The notes under the pieces were generated by a model, which worked only from the letters and a program-made list of their open reading frames with translations, was not told the DNA's origin and did not search any database. The position numbers and the translations under genes are program-made. A DNA stretch of 37,287 nucleotides, taken from Prevotella sp. (lineage in GTDB: Bacteria > Bacteroidota > Bacteroidia > Bacteroidales > Bacteroidaceae). Shown piece by piece: positions 24,387-35,200 of this stretch (positions within the stretch are counted from its first letter, which is position 1; each line of letters starts with the position of its first letter). Location: the NCBI GenBank assembly GCA_017477435.1, contig JAFUVV010000021.1, positions 1-37,287 of the forward strand. The letters run 5' to 3'.

Positions 24387-25139
24387 TTACTTGTTGCTGA
24401 TAATTTTTCTTGTTTCTTTAATTCGATATGATGTTCCTGTCATGTTGACGAGGTATGATTTATGACAGAGTCTGTCGACGAGTGCAGAGCATAGGACTTT
24501 ATCCTTGAGCACTTCCTCCCATCTGGTAAAAGGCAGGTTCGTAGTGATGATCGTGGATTTCTTTCCTGTCCTGAGTGAGAGATGGTTGAAGAGCATCTCT
24601 GCGCTTTCCTTGTCGAAGCCGACATACCCGAGTTCGTCGCATATGACGAGGTCGTAGCGTTCAAACTTTATTTCCAGATTCCTTAGTGTCTTCTCTGTCT
24701 TGGCCTCCCTAATCATAGTCAGCAAGTGCGGCACGGAAGTGAAGAAGACGGAATACCCTTCAAGACACGCCTTGATGCCGAGTCCGATGGCTGTGTGTGT
24801 CTTGCCCGTTCCGGGATTACCGTACATGACGATGCTTCGTCCTTCCTTGATAAAATCCAGCGTCTCGACCTCAGGCAGTATCATCTGTCCCTCCAGTGGC
24901 AGTTCCTCTCTCTTGAGTTCCTCGAGGTACTTCATCTGCGGGAAGTCTGCCCTGTGTATGCGTGTAATCTTGCTTCTCTCACGCCTCCTGGTCACTTCCT
25001 CCTCCAGCAGTCGTCGCAGGAAAGTGAGACATGACCACTGCTCTCGGACGGCATCTTCGGCAAGGATGGCCACGTTTTCCCTCACCGCAGCCAGTTTGAG
25101 TTCCCTGGCATACATGTCTATGATGTCCCTTTCGTTCAT
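24387..25139 (-). CDS. istB: IS21 helper ATPase IstB
   Basis: A 250-residue AAA+ ATPase that assists the IstA transposase. Walker A is GNPGTGKT (residues 107-114) and Walker B is LVICDELGY (Asp168, Glu169). An N-terminal helical domain (residues 1-90) precedes them, as usual for IstB. The ATG at 25139 overlaps the istA stop as ATGA and is preceded by the Shine-Dalgarno AAGGAGG at a good distance, so it is preferred over the ATG at 25148. Confidence 0.92.
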   Translation of the reverse strand: MNERDIIDMYARELKLAAVRENVAILAEDAVREQWSCLTFLRRLLEEEVTRRRERSKITRIHRADFPQMKYLEELKREELPLEGQMILPEVETLDFIKEGRSIVMYGNPGTGKTHTAIGLGIKACLEGYSVFFTSVPHLLTMIREAKTEKTLRNLEIKFERYDLVICDELGYVGFDKESAEMLFNHLSLRTGKKSTIITTNLPFTRWEEVLKDKVLCSALVDRLCHKSYLVNMTGTSYRIKETRKIISNK

Positions 25140-26731
25140 GGTACACACCTCCTTCCCGTGCCAGTGACGCCAGCGTTACCCTGCATGATGCCGTCCAGCT
25201 GTGCCAGCACGTCCTCGCTGCCGAGTTCTATCTCCAGGAAGGCATCCGTCCTCTGGCTGTCAGTAAACGTCAGCGGCGCGGCATCCCTCGTCTCCAGCGC
25301 CACCTTTATCTGGTCAAAGTTGATGCGGCGGGCACCGCGCATACGTATCTGCCTGACGGCATCGAGGATGTCCCTGTAGTCATGTCTGTTTTCCCTACAG
25401 TACTTGAGCAGCCGCAGGAAGTCCTTGCCGCTGTCTGCAAAGTGCACGCGGAAGAGTTCCTGCATCTTTTCCGGCATCTGCCTGAGAGCCACGGAGCCCT
25501 TCAGTGCGCCGGGCTTCTTCATGAGCGTACCTATGTAGTGGTTGATGTCAAACGTCCATGAGCCGGATGAGTAGCTACGCTCATGCTCGGCCATCTTCTT
25601 GTGCGCGGAGTCATAGACGCGTATCTTCTCCGAGTAGAGCTGCACGAGGACCGTCTGTCCCGCGAGATGGTCGGGTACGGAGTAGTGGCATCCCTTGACG
25701 GATATGGTGGACTGCTTGTCCACGGAGCACTGCAGCAGGTCGAAGCACCCGAAGTCGCCGGGAAAGTGGAGCATGCACTCCATGTCCCTGCGCAAAGCCT
25801 GCTGCTTGTCTCCCGTGGCAATGCTGCCGCTTTCCTTATTTATATTGTCGCATATAACGTCCAGCCACATCTGTGCAGCCTCTATGGAGTCAAAGTCCAC
25901 TCGTGTGGTGAAGGCACGCCCCCTGACGTAGTCCACGCTTCGCTCCACATGCCCCTTCTCCCATCCGGCGCGGGCATTGCAGAAGCGGTGGGAGAAACCG
26001 TAGAAAGCCTCCATGCGCAGCAGGGACTCCGTGGGCTGCTTCCCGTCCGGCCTCAGGATGACGGCCACCTTCATGTTGTCGTACACCATCGTGTGGGGCA
26101 CACCGTGCACGGTATGGAAGAAATTGCGGTGTGACTCCATGAAGGCCAGGTTGTCCTGGTGGCGGAAGAGATAGGCCCAGCGTCCCTCGCTGTGGCACAA
26201 GGCAAACACGGCCATCGTGAACGTAACCTGCTTGCCGGCTATGCGCAGCTTGACCTCACCCCAGTCAAACTCGCACTCCTCTCCAGGCTCATAGTACTGC
26301 TTGATAAACACATCCTTGGGCTTGCTCCTCTTCTCGGTCTTGCGTTGCTGGATGTACTTACACACGCTCGAATAGCTGATGCTGAAGCCCTTTTCTATCA
26401 AAGCACGGTAGATGTCCTGCCGCTTCAGACACTGTTTCCTCATGCCAGTCTGTCGGCGTTTGGCATTCTCCGTAAGCCAGTACTCAATCTCTGCGCATAC
26501 GGCATCTGTCAGCCTGGTGCGCTCCGTCCTGCGGGTCGGATACTTAGGCTTACTTGCAAGGCACATGTCTATGCCTTCTTCAGGGTCAGACATCACCTGA
26601 GCCTCATACTCACGGATGTAACGGGTCACGGTCTTCCTGTTCAGACCTGTCCTGCGGGCTATCTCCCGCAAACTCAAACCATCTATGCGATGGTAATGAA
26701 GAATCTGTTCCTTCTTGTCCATGTCGATCAT
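25136..26731 (-). CDS. istA: IS21 transposase IstA
   Basis: A 531-residue DDE transposase. An N-terminal helix-turn-helix (SLREIARRTGLNRKTVTRYI) binds the repeats in the IS ends. The integrase core shows Asp156 in CEFDWGEV, Asp218 in MVYDNMKV and Glu258 in GWEKGHVE, at spacing typical of the family. A C-terminal Mu-type beta domain follows (KGCHYSVPDHLAGQTVLV). The frame is complete, with no internal stop. It lies upstream of istB with the usual 4-base overlap. Confidence 0.92.
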   Translation of the reverse strand: MIDMDKKEQILHYHRIDGLSLREIARRTGLNRKTVTRYIREYEAQVMSDPEEGIDMCLASKPKYPTRRTERTRLTDAVCAEIEYWLTENAKRRQTGMRKQCLKRQDIYRALIEKGFSISYSSVCKYIQQRKTEKRSKPKDVFIKQYYEPGEECEFDWGEVKLRIAGKQVTFTMAVFALCHSEGRWAYLFRHQDNLAFMESHRNFFHTVHGVPHTMVYDNMKVAVILRPDGKQPTESLLRMEAFYGFSHRFCNARAGWEKGHVERSVDYVRGRAFTTRVDFDSIEAAQMWLDVICDNINKESGSIATGDKQQALRRDMECMLHFPGDFGCFDLLQCSVDKQSTISVKGCHYSVPDHLAGQTVLVQLYSEKIRVYDSAHKKMAEHERSYSSGSWTFDINHYIGTLMKKPGALKGSVALRQMPEKMQELFRVHFADSGKDFLRLLKYCRENRHDYRDILDAVRQIRMRGARRINFDQIKVALETRDAAPLTFTDSQRTDAFLEIELGSEDVLAQLDGIMQGNAGVTGTGRRCVP

Positions 26732-26799
26732 TTTTTACTCTCTGTACGTTTAACAGCACTCATGCGAGCTACTATAATAACGTAAATTCTCCGACCTAC

Positions 26800-26851
26800 A
26801 TGGTATACTTTTCAATTATTATGGTGGTATACTTTTCAATTACTATTTACA
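26800..26851. repeat. IS21 right terminal inverted repeat
   Basis: GGTATACTTTTCAATT occurs twice (starting at 26802 and 26826), and the end reads ATTTACA. It is the inverted partner of 24295-24345. Confidence 0.8.
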
Positions 26852-27283
26852 GGAGTAGGGCAGGTGATCGACTATTGTAGCGACCATTTTAACAAGGTGT
26901 CGCCGATGAGCAGCCTGCAAAACGACTTCATCACTTTCACTTTCAAAGGGTCTGCCGGCGAGAACGATCTCGCAGCAACGACCGATGTCTATCTGCAAGG
27001 TACGGCATATACCTACGAAGGGGGAGCCTATACGGTAGATGTACGCAATGACAAGACACGTATGACACGTGAAAATGCCTATAGCGACACATATAATATT
27101 ACATTCTGGCCAATCGACTACTTTGGTGTACCCGAAGATGAGAACATTGAGCGGATTGAGTATTATTTCAGCAGTGCCGACGGCTCGATCACCGTCACAC
27201 AGTCCGACGACGACTATGTGCAGGAAGGTGTTCCAATGCCAGATGTGAAGAAAGGCTTCACGTTCAGATTCGAGTGTGAGTAA
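26852..27283 (+). pseudogene. C-terminal remnant of a secreted PUL-type protein, 5' end lost at the IS21 junction
   Basis: The frame is open from the IS end (residues GVGQVIDYCSDHF, no ATG) to a TAA at 27281-27283. The first usable start is a GTG at 26864. The about 143 residues look like a beta-sandwich: FITFTFKGSAG, DVYLQGTAYTYEGG, NDKTRMTRENAYSDTYNITFWP, IERIEYYFSSADGSITV, FTFRFECE. This resembles the C-terminal domains of SusE/SusF-like or DUF4961-type outer-membrane lipoproteins that follow susD genes. It cannot be the missing end of GH38. A product without signal peptide would not be exported, so I treat it as a remnant. Confidence 0.65.
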
Positions 27284-27328
27284 TTATGAACTATGAACTA
27301 AAAACTATGAGCTATGAACTATAAACTA
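27284..27328. repeat. Low-complexity ATGAACT tract overlapping the first susC start
   Basis: Five imperfect copies of a CTATGAA/ACTA(A/T)AAA unit, one of which supplies the ATG at 27314. Small changes in copy number would move or remove that start codon. Confidence 0.6.
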
Positions 27329-30300
27329 AATAAAAGTCATCGGTTACCTATGATGCTTTTCCTCGCTGCTTTCCTTCTGATAGCAGCCAGCGGAAACGCT
27401 CAAGGACTCACAGGCCAGATCCTCGACGGGAAGAACAGTCCAGTGAGAGGTGCAGCCGTGGCAGTAAAAGGTGGTGAAAGCGTCACCACTGCCGACGATG
27501 GAAGCTTCACTCTTTCGGCAAGTGCCGACGACGTGATCACAGTCAGTCATCCCGATTATCTCTACAAAGAGATGAAAGTCGGCAGAGTTGGAGCCAAAGG
27601 ACTCACAGTCCATGTTGAGCGTCGTTTTGTAGATAATCAGCGTGATCTGACAGGTCCTTTCGGAGAGAATATCGATCGCGACAGCTATCTCGGTTCCGCA
27701 TCAACTGTCTATGGCAAAGACTTGGAGAAGTATCTTTCCACAGATATCCTGACAGGACTCCAGGGCCGCATTGCTGGATTTAGCATTTCACAGTATAGAG
27801 GCTCTCACATTGCCAATATCAGTTCCAACTCCAGAGTTGATCTCATTGGCAGCCTTCCTTCCGGATATGGAGTAGGGTCGTATGGCGACAATACTCGTTT
27901 CAACTATTTGTCGCGTAGTGTGGCTCCCGTGGTTATTGTCGACGGTGTGGAGCGCACCTTGTTGTCAATCGACCCAGAAGCAATAGAGTCGGTTACACTG
28001 CAGCGCGACGCCCTCTCGTCGATGTTCCTCGGAATGAAGAGCTCACGTGGAGCCCTCATCATCACAACGAGGAAGCCCACCGAAGGAAAGCTCAGCCTGT
28101 CGCTGACGGGTAAGTTCGGAGTGCATAGTAGCGTGCGTCATCTGAAGCCGCTATCTGCATCTGAATATGCTTACCTGCTCAACGAAGCATTGCAGAACGA
28201 TGGTAAAGGTGGTGTATATACATACAAAGACTATCAGGCATTCCTCGATGGTAGCGACCCCTACAGACATCCAAATGTGAACTGGGAAGACGAACTGCTC
28301 AACAAGAACGCCACCACTCAGTCCTACAACCTCAACGTCTCAGGAGGCAACCGTGTGGCACAATATGTTGTCAACCTCGGTTATATGAACGAAGCCGGAT
28401 TATTCAAAAAGAACAAAGACAACGGCTATAACACCAATCTCAACTACAATCGCTACATGATATCGTCGAAGGTGAACATCAATGTCACTCAAGACCTGAC
28501 AGCATCGCTCTCGGCAATCGGACGTATAATCGAAGGCAATCAGCCAGGTGGAACAGGAAGCGGATACAGTGATCTGCTCCTGAACATATTCCAGACGCCA
28601 AACAATGCCTATCCCGTCTATAACGAGAATGGTACCTACGGCGGTAATTATTCCCATCAGAATAATCTCCTCTCCCAGACTATGGAGAGCGGATATATTG
28701 CCGACAATACGAGAGATATCATGGCGACCGGTACGTTGAAGTACGACTTCAACCGTGTTGTAAAAGGTCTCTCGGCCAAGTTCATCGGCAATGTGACCAC
28801 CCAGACACGTACGGCCATCGTTCGTACAAAGCGCAATCCAGTTTATCAATACACTCTCAACGACGAGGGTAATCCTGTATATGTACAATACGGCTCCCCC
28901 TCTTCGCAGACAAACAATTTCACGTCGGTGTCCAACTATCATAATCTCTACGGACAACTATCTGTAGATTATCGCCGTGATTTCGGATTGCACAGCTTGC
29001 AGGCAACCGTCATGGGCGACACTCGTCACGAAATCGACGACTACGACCTGCCGATGATACCGTCCAACATAATGGAGGGCGTCAGCTATAGCTATGCAAA
29101 GAAGTACTTTGTACAGGCTAAGCTCACCGAGAGCTATTTCAACCGCTATGCTCCCGGAAAGCGTTGGGGCACGTTCGGAGCTCTCGGACTGGGATGGGAC
29201 ATAAGCCGTGAGGCGTTCATGGACGATGCCTCATGGGTAGACCGCCTGAAGCTTTATGGTACATGGGGACGCACCGGCAACGGTATAAGCAACTCCGGCT
29301 ACTACATCTGGCGTCAGACCTATTCGCAGAACCTGACCACGTTCTATCCCCTCGGTTCAGAGCGTAGCAACGGCTACTGGGTCACTGAAGACGGGCTCGC
29401 CAATCCGTATATCTCCTACGAGAAAGCCAATAAGCTCAACATCGGACTTGATATGGCATTCTTCAACAATCGCCTCAGTGCCACTGTGGAATACTATAAC
29501 GACAAGTATCTCGACCTCTTGCAGCAGCGTGGCAAAAGCATAGCCCTGCTTGGCATGACATATCCCTATGAGAACATCGGCCGCACACGCCGTCAGGGTT
29601 GGGATGTGACTCTCTCGTGGCAAGACCACGTAGGTGCACTCAACTACTACATCAGCGGAAACTGGAGCATTGCTCATACAAAGCTTCTGTTCATGGATGA
29701 GCAGGAGATGCCCTACAACTATCTGCGCCAGACTGGCCGCCCCGAGGGCATCGTCTTCGGTTTGCAGGCTGATGGCTTCCTCACTGCTGACGATATTGCC
29801 AACAACTATCCTACGATGGTTGGTTACGACGTACAGCCTGGCGACGTGAAGTATATCGACCAGAATGGCGACGGTGTTATCAATGAGTGGGACCGCACTT
29901 GCATCGGCGGCGACAAGCCAGTGCAGTTCTTTGGTCTTGATCTCGGTCTTGAGTGGCGTGGCCTCGAATTCTCAATGCTCTGGCAGGGGGTATGCGGCAG
30001 AGATCTCTACGTGAACAACCGTACTCTCGTCGAAGGTTTCCAGCCCATTGGTAACAGCTACGGGCAAGCCTATCGCAATATCATCGACCGTTGGACACCG
30101 GAGACAGCAGCCACAGCCAAGTATCCTCGCCTTTCTGCCGGAGGCAACACTTACAACTATGGTGGCTACTATGGTTCTTCGCTTTGGATGCACAACGGCA
30201 ACTTCGTCCGCTTGAAGAACGTCTCCTTGGCCTATAACTTGCCTGAGACATTCTGCCAGAATAAGCTGGGCGGTGTCAGGGTTAAGGTGTTTGTAGAAGG

Positions 30301-30409
30301 TCAGAATCTACTGACATTCTCTGCTTGCGACCTTGTCGACCCCGAGGTGATGTTCACAAGTTCACCGCTGCAGAGAACTATTTTCACAGGAATAAAGCTA
30401 AATTTCTAA
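27314..30409 (+). CDS. SusC/RagA-like TonB-dependent outer-membrane transporter, first copy
   Basis: A 1031-residue protein with a signal peptide (LFLAAFLLIAASGNAQ). The true start may be 27314 or the ATG pair at 27350. Residues about 30-105 form a carboxypeptidase-regulatory-like domain (GLTGQILDGKNSPVRGAAV). The plug (about 115-260) includes VVIVDGVERTLLSIDPEAIESV, the SusC plug signature. The barrel follows and ends in TIFTGIKLNF. The plug start is divergent, and I see no EVVVVGYG-type TonB box. It should import oligosaccharides together with the SusD-like partner 17 bases downstream. Its original upstream region has been replaced by the IS21 junction. Confidence 0.88.
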   Translation: MNYKLNKSHRLPMMLFLAAFLLIAASGNAQGLTGQILDGKNSPVRGAAVAVKGGESVTTADDGSFTLSASADDVITVSHPDYLYKEMKVGRVGAKGLTVHVERRFVDNQRDLTGPFGENIDRDSYLGSASTVYGKDLEKYLSTDILTGLQGRIAGFSISQYRGSHIANISSNSRVDLIGSLPSGYGVGSYGDNTRFNYLSRSVAPVVIVDGVERTLLSIDPEAIESVTLQRDALSSMFLGMKSSRGALIITTRKPTEGKLSLSLTGKFGVHSSVRHLKPLSASEYAYLLNEALQNDGKGGVYTYKDYQAFLDGSDPYRHPNVNWEDELLNKNATTQSYNLNVSGGNRVAQYVVNLGYMNEAGLFKKNKDNGYNTNLNYNRYMISSKVNINVTQDLTASLSAIGRIIEGNQPGGTGSGYSDLLLNIFQTPNNAYPVYNENGTYGGNYSHQNNLLSQTMESGYIADNTRDIMATGTLKYDFNRVVKGLSAKFIGNVTTQTRTAIVRTKRNPVYQYTLNDEGNPVYVQYGSPSSQTNNFTSVSNYHNLYGQLSVDYRRDFGLHSLQATVMGDTRHEIDDYDLPMIPSNIMEGVSYSYAKKYFVQAKLTESYFNRYAPGKRWGTFGALGLGWDISREAFMDDASWVDRLKLYGTWGRTGNGISNSGYYIWRQTYSQNLTTFYPLGSERSNGYWVTEDGLANPYISYEKANKLNIGLDMAFFNNRLSATVEYYNDKYLDLLQQRGKSIALLGMTYPYENIGRTRRQGWDVTLSWQDHVGALNYYISGNWSIAHTKLLFMDEQEMPYNYLRQTGRPEGIVFGLQADGFLTADDIANNYPTMVGYDVQPGDVKYIDQNGDGVINEWDRTCIGGDKPVQFFGLDLGLEWRGLEFSMLWQGVCGRDLYVNNRTLVEGFQPIGNSYGQAYRNIIDRWTPETAATAKYPRLSAGGNTYNYGGYYGSSLWMHNGNFVRLKNVSLAYNLPETFCQNKLGGVRVKVFVEGQNLLTFSACDLVDPEVMFTSSPLQRTIFTGIKLNF

Positions 30410-30425
30410 TGGGAGGAAAAAAGAT

Positions 30426-32243
30426 ATGAAAACATTGAAGACAATCATTCTGCTGTCGGTTGTGCTCGTTGCTGCTGCTACGTCGTGTACCGACGACTAT
30501 GAAGAGCTGCCAGTCGATCAATATACAATAGAATATGTATTTTCAGAGACTGACTCTGCCGGAGTTCAGGCAGTTCGTTTCCTTAATGCCATCTATTCTA
30601 TGCTGCCAAGTGGCTACAATCGTGTTGGCAGCGACTTCCTCGATGCTGCATCCGACGATGCCGTCTCGCTCTATATGGACAGCGACCCCGACGTGCTTCG
30701 TCTGCAGACAGGACGCTATACGGAGAGCAACCAAGTGTCGTCGGACATGACATGGGGCACGTGGTATGAGGCTATTCGCCGGTGTAATATATTCATTAAC
30801 AATATCGACCGCGTACCGTTTAACACCTCGTTTGTAAACTCCCGTGAGTATACCGACGAGAGTGGCGAGACCGTAGTCGGCGAGACTCGTCCGATGGGCT
30901 CCTCGTATAAGGCAGAGGCTCGTTTCCTCCGTGCTTTCTTCTATTTCCAGTTGTTGGAGCGCTACGGCGGAGTGCCATTGGTGGGCGACAAGGTGTTCGA
31001 CATCAACGACAATCTCGAATTGCCTCGCAATACGTTTGCCGACTGCGTAGACTATATCGTCGACGAGCTGACCGATATCCAAGACTCGCTCCGCTCTCTT
31101 CCGATGCGTGATGCCACGGCCTTTGCACATGTACCTACAAAGCAGGCCTGCCTGGCTTTCAAGTCGAGAGTGCTGCTCTATGCTGCCAGTCCGCTGTTCA
31201 ACGGCAATACCCTCGAGGCCGGCAATCCCTATGTGGGCTATACCGACTACAACCAAGATCGCTGGACACTTGCCGCAGAGGTGGCAAAAGACTTCATCGA
31301 CAACTACGGAATACTCTCTACCCGCACATCGATGAACAAAAACAAGTTCCAGCTGATCAGCGACTATCGGAAGGTGTTCATTAACTATTTCTCTTCCGAC
31401 ACTCGTGAGGTGATATTCTTCCGTAATAATGGTAACGGCACCTCCGTTGAGCGCAACAACGGTCCGCTCGGCTTCTCAGGCAACAAGCTTGGCAACGGTC
31501 GCACCAACCCCACTCAGAACCTCGTCGATGCCTTCCTCATGAAAGACGGCAAGCCACGTGGCCAGAGCAAGTATGCCTACGACCCGCAGAGGCCTTACGA
31601 AAACCGCGACGGCCGACTCGACTACACCGTTCTCCATCAGGGTTCCGTGTGGCTCAACACTCAGCTCGACACCTATCAAGGTGGTGCCAACAACCCCTCC
31701 GGATCGGGACGCTACAACCAGACGAGCTACTATATGTGTAAGTTCATGAACGACTTCACTACTTCTAATGAGTATGGCAGCCACAACGAGCTCTGGATCT
31801 ACTTCCGCTTTGCAGAGATACTCCTCAACTTTGCCGAGGCTGCCAACGAATGCAGCAATCGTGATGCATATCTCGACGATATCATCAACGTGCTCATCCC
31901 CATTCGCCATCGTGCCGGCATCGAGCCAGGCAGCGACAAACTCTACGGACTCGATCCGTCTATGACACGTGAGCAGATGCGTGAGGTGATCCACAACGAG
32001 CGTCGCCTCGAACTGGCCTTCGAAGAGCATCGCTATTTCGACATACGCCGCTGGCGTGAGGCCGAGACCATCTTCCGCAAGCCCATCCAGGGCATGCAGA
32101 TCGTCAAAGGCACATCGCAGATGGTATATACGCCTATCGACATACTCAACGTGGATTGGAGCAACAAGATGTATCTCTATCCGATTCCATATACCGAAGT
32201 GAATAAGAACAGCAATATGGTGCAGAACCCTAATTGGAAATAA
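30426..32243 (+). CDS. SusD/RagB-like glycan-binding lipoprotein
   Basis: A 605-residue protein with a lipoprotein signal (VAAATSC, Cys21). The N-terminal TPR-like core includes SDMTWGTWYEAIRRCNIFINNID and EARFLRAFFYFQLLERYGGVPL, which are SusD signatures. The C-terminal region has the usual NERRLELAFEEHRYFDIRRW and ends in NSNMVQNPNWK. It forms the lid of the SusC transporter and binds glycan at the cell surface. It lies between two susC genes, with GGAGG ahead of its ATG and only five bases to the second susC. Confidence 0.9.
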   Translation: MKTLKTIILLSVVLVAAATSCTDDYEELPVDQYTIEYVFSETDSAGVQAVRFLNAIYSMLPSGYNRVGSDFLDAASDDAVSLYMDSDPDVLRLQTGRYTESNQVSSDMTWGTWYEAIRRCNIFINNIDRVPFNTSFVNSREYTDESGETVVGETRPMGSSYKAEARFLRAFFYFQLLERYGGVPLVGDKVFDINDNLELPRNTFADCVDYIVDELTDIQDSLRSLPMRDATAFAHVPTKQACLAFKSRVLLYAASPLFNGNTLEAGNPYVGYTDYNQDRWTLAAEVAKDFIDNYGILSTRTSMNKNKFQLISDYRKVFINYFSSDTREVIFFRNNGNGTSVERNNGPLGFSGNKLGNGRTNPTQNLVDAFLMKDGKPRGQSKYAYDPQRPYENRDGRLDYTVLHQGSVWLNTQLDTYQGGANNPSGSGRYNQTSYYMCKFMNDFTTSNEYGSHNELWIYFRFAEILLNFAEAANECSNRDAYLDDIINVLIPIRHRAGIEPGSDKLYGLDPSMTREQMREVIHNERRLELAFEEHRYFDIRRWREAETIFRKPIQGMQIVKGTSQMVYTPIDILNVDWSNKMYLYPIPYTEVNKNSNMVQNPNWK

Positions 32244-32248
32244 CGACT

Positions 32249-35200
32249 ATGAAAAGATATATTATTATAATAATGTGCCTTTGCACATGTACATTATCGC
32301 TGCTCAGCCAGACGGTGAGTGGAGTAGTAACCTCTGCCGACGACGGCGAGCCCCTCATCGGCGTCACCGTCAAGGTGAAGGGCACCCAGTCGGCCACCGT
32401 CACCGACATCGACGGCCGCTACCAGATAGCCGCCTCGCCGTCGGCAAGGCTTGTATTCTCCTATGTGGGCTACGTTGAGAACGAAGCCGTCGTACATGGC
32501 TCCACACTCGACATCGTCCTCACCCCCGACGACAACGGACTCAACGAGGTGGTCGTCGTAGGCTATGGACAGGCAAAGCGCATCACCCTCACCGGTGCCG
32601 TCAGTGCCATCAATGGTAAGGAACTGCAGAAAGTGCCGGTCAGCAGCGTGCAGAACACCCTCGTCGGTAAGCTCCCCGGATTCTTCTCCCAGCAGCGGTC
32701 GGGACAGCCCGGTAAGGACGCCTCCGACTTCTTCATCCGTGGCGTCAGCTCGCTCAACTCCGCCGGCAACCAGCCGCTCATCATCGTCGACGATGTGGAA
32801 TACACCTACGAGCAACTCTCACAAATCAACGTCAACGAGATAGAGAGCATCTCCATCCTGAAAGACGCCTCCACCACAGCCATCTACGGTATCAAGGGCG
32901 CCAACGGTGTGCTCGTCGTGAAGACCCGCCGCGGCGAAGACGGACGGCCACGCATCAACGTGCGACTCGAGACCGGCGTGCAGACCCCCGTGCGCACCCC
33001 AAACTTCCTGCGCTCGTATGAGACAGCACAGCTTGTCAACGAAGCCTACCTCAACGACGGCCTGCAGCCACAGTTCACCGAGACCGACCTCGAACACTTC
33101 CGCACAGGCGACGACCCCTACGGACATCCCGACGTGAGCTGGTACGACGAAATATTCCGGAAGACAGCACAGCAGACAAATGCCAACGTCGACGTATCCG
33201 GAGGCACCGACCGACTGAAATACTTCGTCTCCGTAGGCTACTTCATGCAGAACGGACTCGTGCGCAACTTCTCATCCGCTGCCGACGACGTCAACTCTAA
33301 CTACCTATATCGCCGATTCAACTACCGCTCCAATATCGACTTCCAGGTGACCAAAAATCTATCGATGAGGCTCGACATCACCTCGCGGTTCATGAACATC
33401 AACGAGCCCTACAACCTCAATGCCACAGGACAGATATACAGTTGGGAAGAAATGCACCCCTATTCAGCACCCGTCGTCAACCCCGACGGCTCCTGGGCAT
33501 ACCTCTACGACACCTCCGGACGCCGCCCGACGCTCAACGCCCGCCTCGCCAACCAAGGCTACCGCCGCACACGGCGCAACGACAACAACCTCCTCTACAA
33601 CGCCAACTGGAAAATGGACTTCATCACGCCCGGACTATCTTCAAACGTGCGCATAGCCTATTCCACCATCGACGAAAACTGGCGCAGCGTCTGGCGTAGC
33701 GAGTTCCCAACCTATCACTTCAACTCCGACGGACAAGGCGGCGGCTACTACAACATCAACCCCGACCACGTCTACACCAACGGCTCCTATGCCGTCACCG
33801 CCGGAACAAACACCGCACGCAAAGACCTCAACATGCAGGCCTATCTCAACTACGCACGCGTGTTTGCCGAAGACCACGACGTCTCAGCCATGCTCCTCTT
33901 CAACCGCGAAAGCACAACCAATGAAAATTCCGGACAGAAAGTGCCCGAGAAATTCATGGGCATGACACTCAAAGTGGGCTATAAATACCAAAACCGCTAC
34001 CTCCTCGACTTCAACGCCGCCTACAACGGCTCCGACCGCTTCGCTGCAGGACACCGCTACGGATGGTTCCCAGCAGTAGGCGTAGGATGGGTCGTAAGCG
34101 AAGAACCATGGTTCAAGAAAATATTCGAGAAAAGCGTCGACCATCTCAAGATCCGATCATCCTTCGGACTCGTAGGCTCCGACGTCGCCATGGGCAACCG
34201 CTACCTCTACAACCAAGTCTACGAAGTAGGCTCCTCCTATTACTTCGGCGACCGCGCCATCAACTGGCCAGGCTATCGCGAAGGAGCCCTCGGAAACGAC
34301 CACGTCACGTGGGAGAAAGCACGTAAGTTCGACATCGGTATCGACCTTAACCTCTGGCGCACCGTCTCTATCACCATCGACTACTTCTACGACCACCGCT
34401 ACGACCAGCTCGTCTACCGCGGCGACATACCCCTCATCATCGGCGTAGGCACATCGCCCGTCAACGTAGCCAAGACCATGAACCAAGGCATCGACGGCCA
34501 GATAGGCTACCGCAACACATGGGGCGACTGGGGATTCAACACCAACTTCGTCTTCTCCTACGCCAAAAACCGCATCCTCTTCCAGCAGGAAGCCCAGCAG
34601 CGCTTCCCCTGGCTCATGCGCACAGGCCACCCCATCGGACAACCCTTCGGCTATGTGTGGGACGGCTACTATACCCCTGAAGACATCGCAGCCATCGAAG
34701 CCGGCAGCGACGGCGCACCCGCAGTGCCCGTCAGCGACATCGCCGTGCAGGCAGGCGACCTCAAATACAAAGACCTCAACGGCGACCGCCTCATCGACGA
34801 CTACGACAAGCAAACCATCGGAAAGCCCAACCTCCCCAACACCACCCTCGGATGGACCATCGGAGGATCGTGGAAAGGACTCACCCTGAGCATCCTCTTC
34901 CAAGGATCGTTCAACTACAGCTTCTCCGTCGTCGGCACAGGCATCGAGCCCTTCAAGAGCCAGTTCCAGCCCCTCCACCAGCAGCGATGGACAGAAGAGC
35001 GCTACCTTGCAGGCGAGCCGATCAACTTCCCCCGACTCACGTCGAACCCCGCCACCGTCAACTCCGCCGAAGCCTACATGAGCGACTTCTGGCTTGTCGA
35101 CGCATGGTACATCCGACTGAAGACCATCGACCTCAGCTACTCCCTGCCGCGCAGCGCACTGCCACGATTCCTCGACTCCGCACGCATCTACATGAACGCC

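Larger units (their letters stand above)
24295..26851 (-). mobile_element. IS21-family insertion sequence, 2557 bp
   Basis: The element runs from TGTAAAT at 24295 to ATTTACA at 26851 and encodes istA and istB on the minus strand. Each end carries two copies of an AAAGTATACC motif spaced 23-24 bases apart, typical of the multiple transposase-binding sites of IS21 ends. IstA, IstB and both ends look intact, so it may be mobile. The outside flanks (ending in CGACCGAT on the left, starting with GGAGTAGGG on the right) show no direct repeat of the 4-8 bases expected after insertion. Confidence 0.9.

Noticed and set aside
24287-26870. GH38 and the right-hand fragment as two halves of one gene split by IS21
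   Set aside because: The right fragment looks like a lipoprotein sandwich, not a GH38 C-terminus, and no target duplication is seen.
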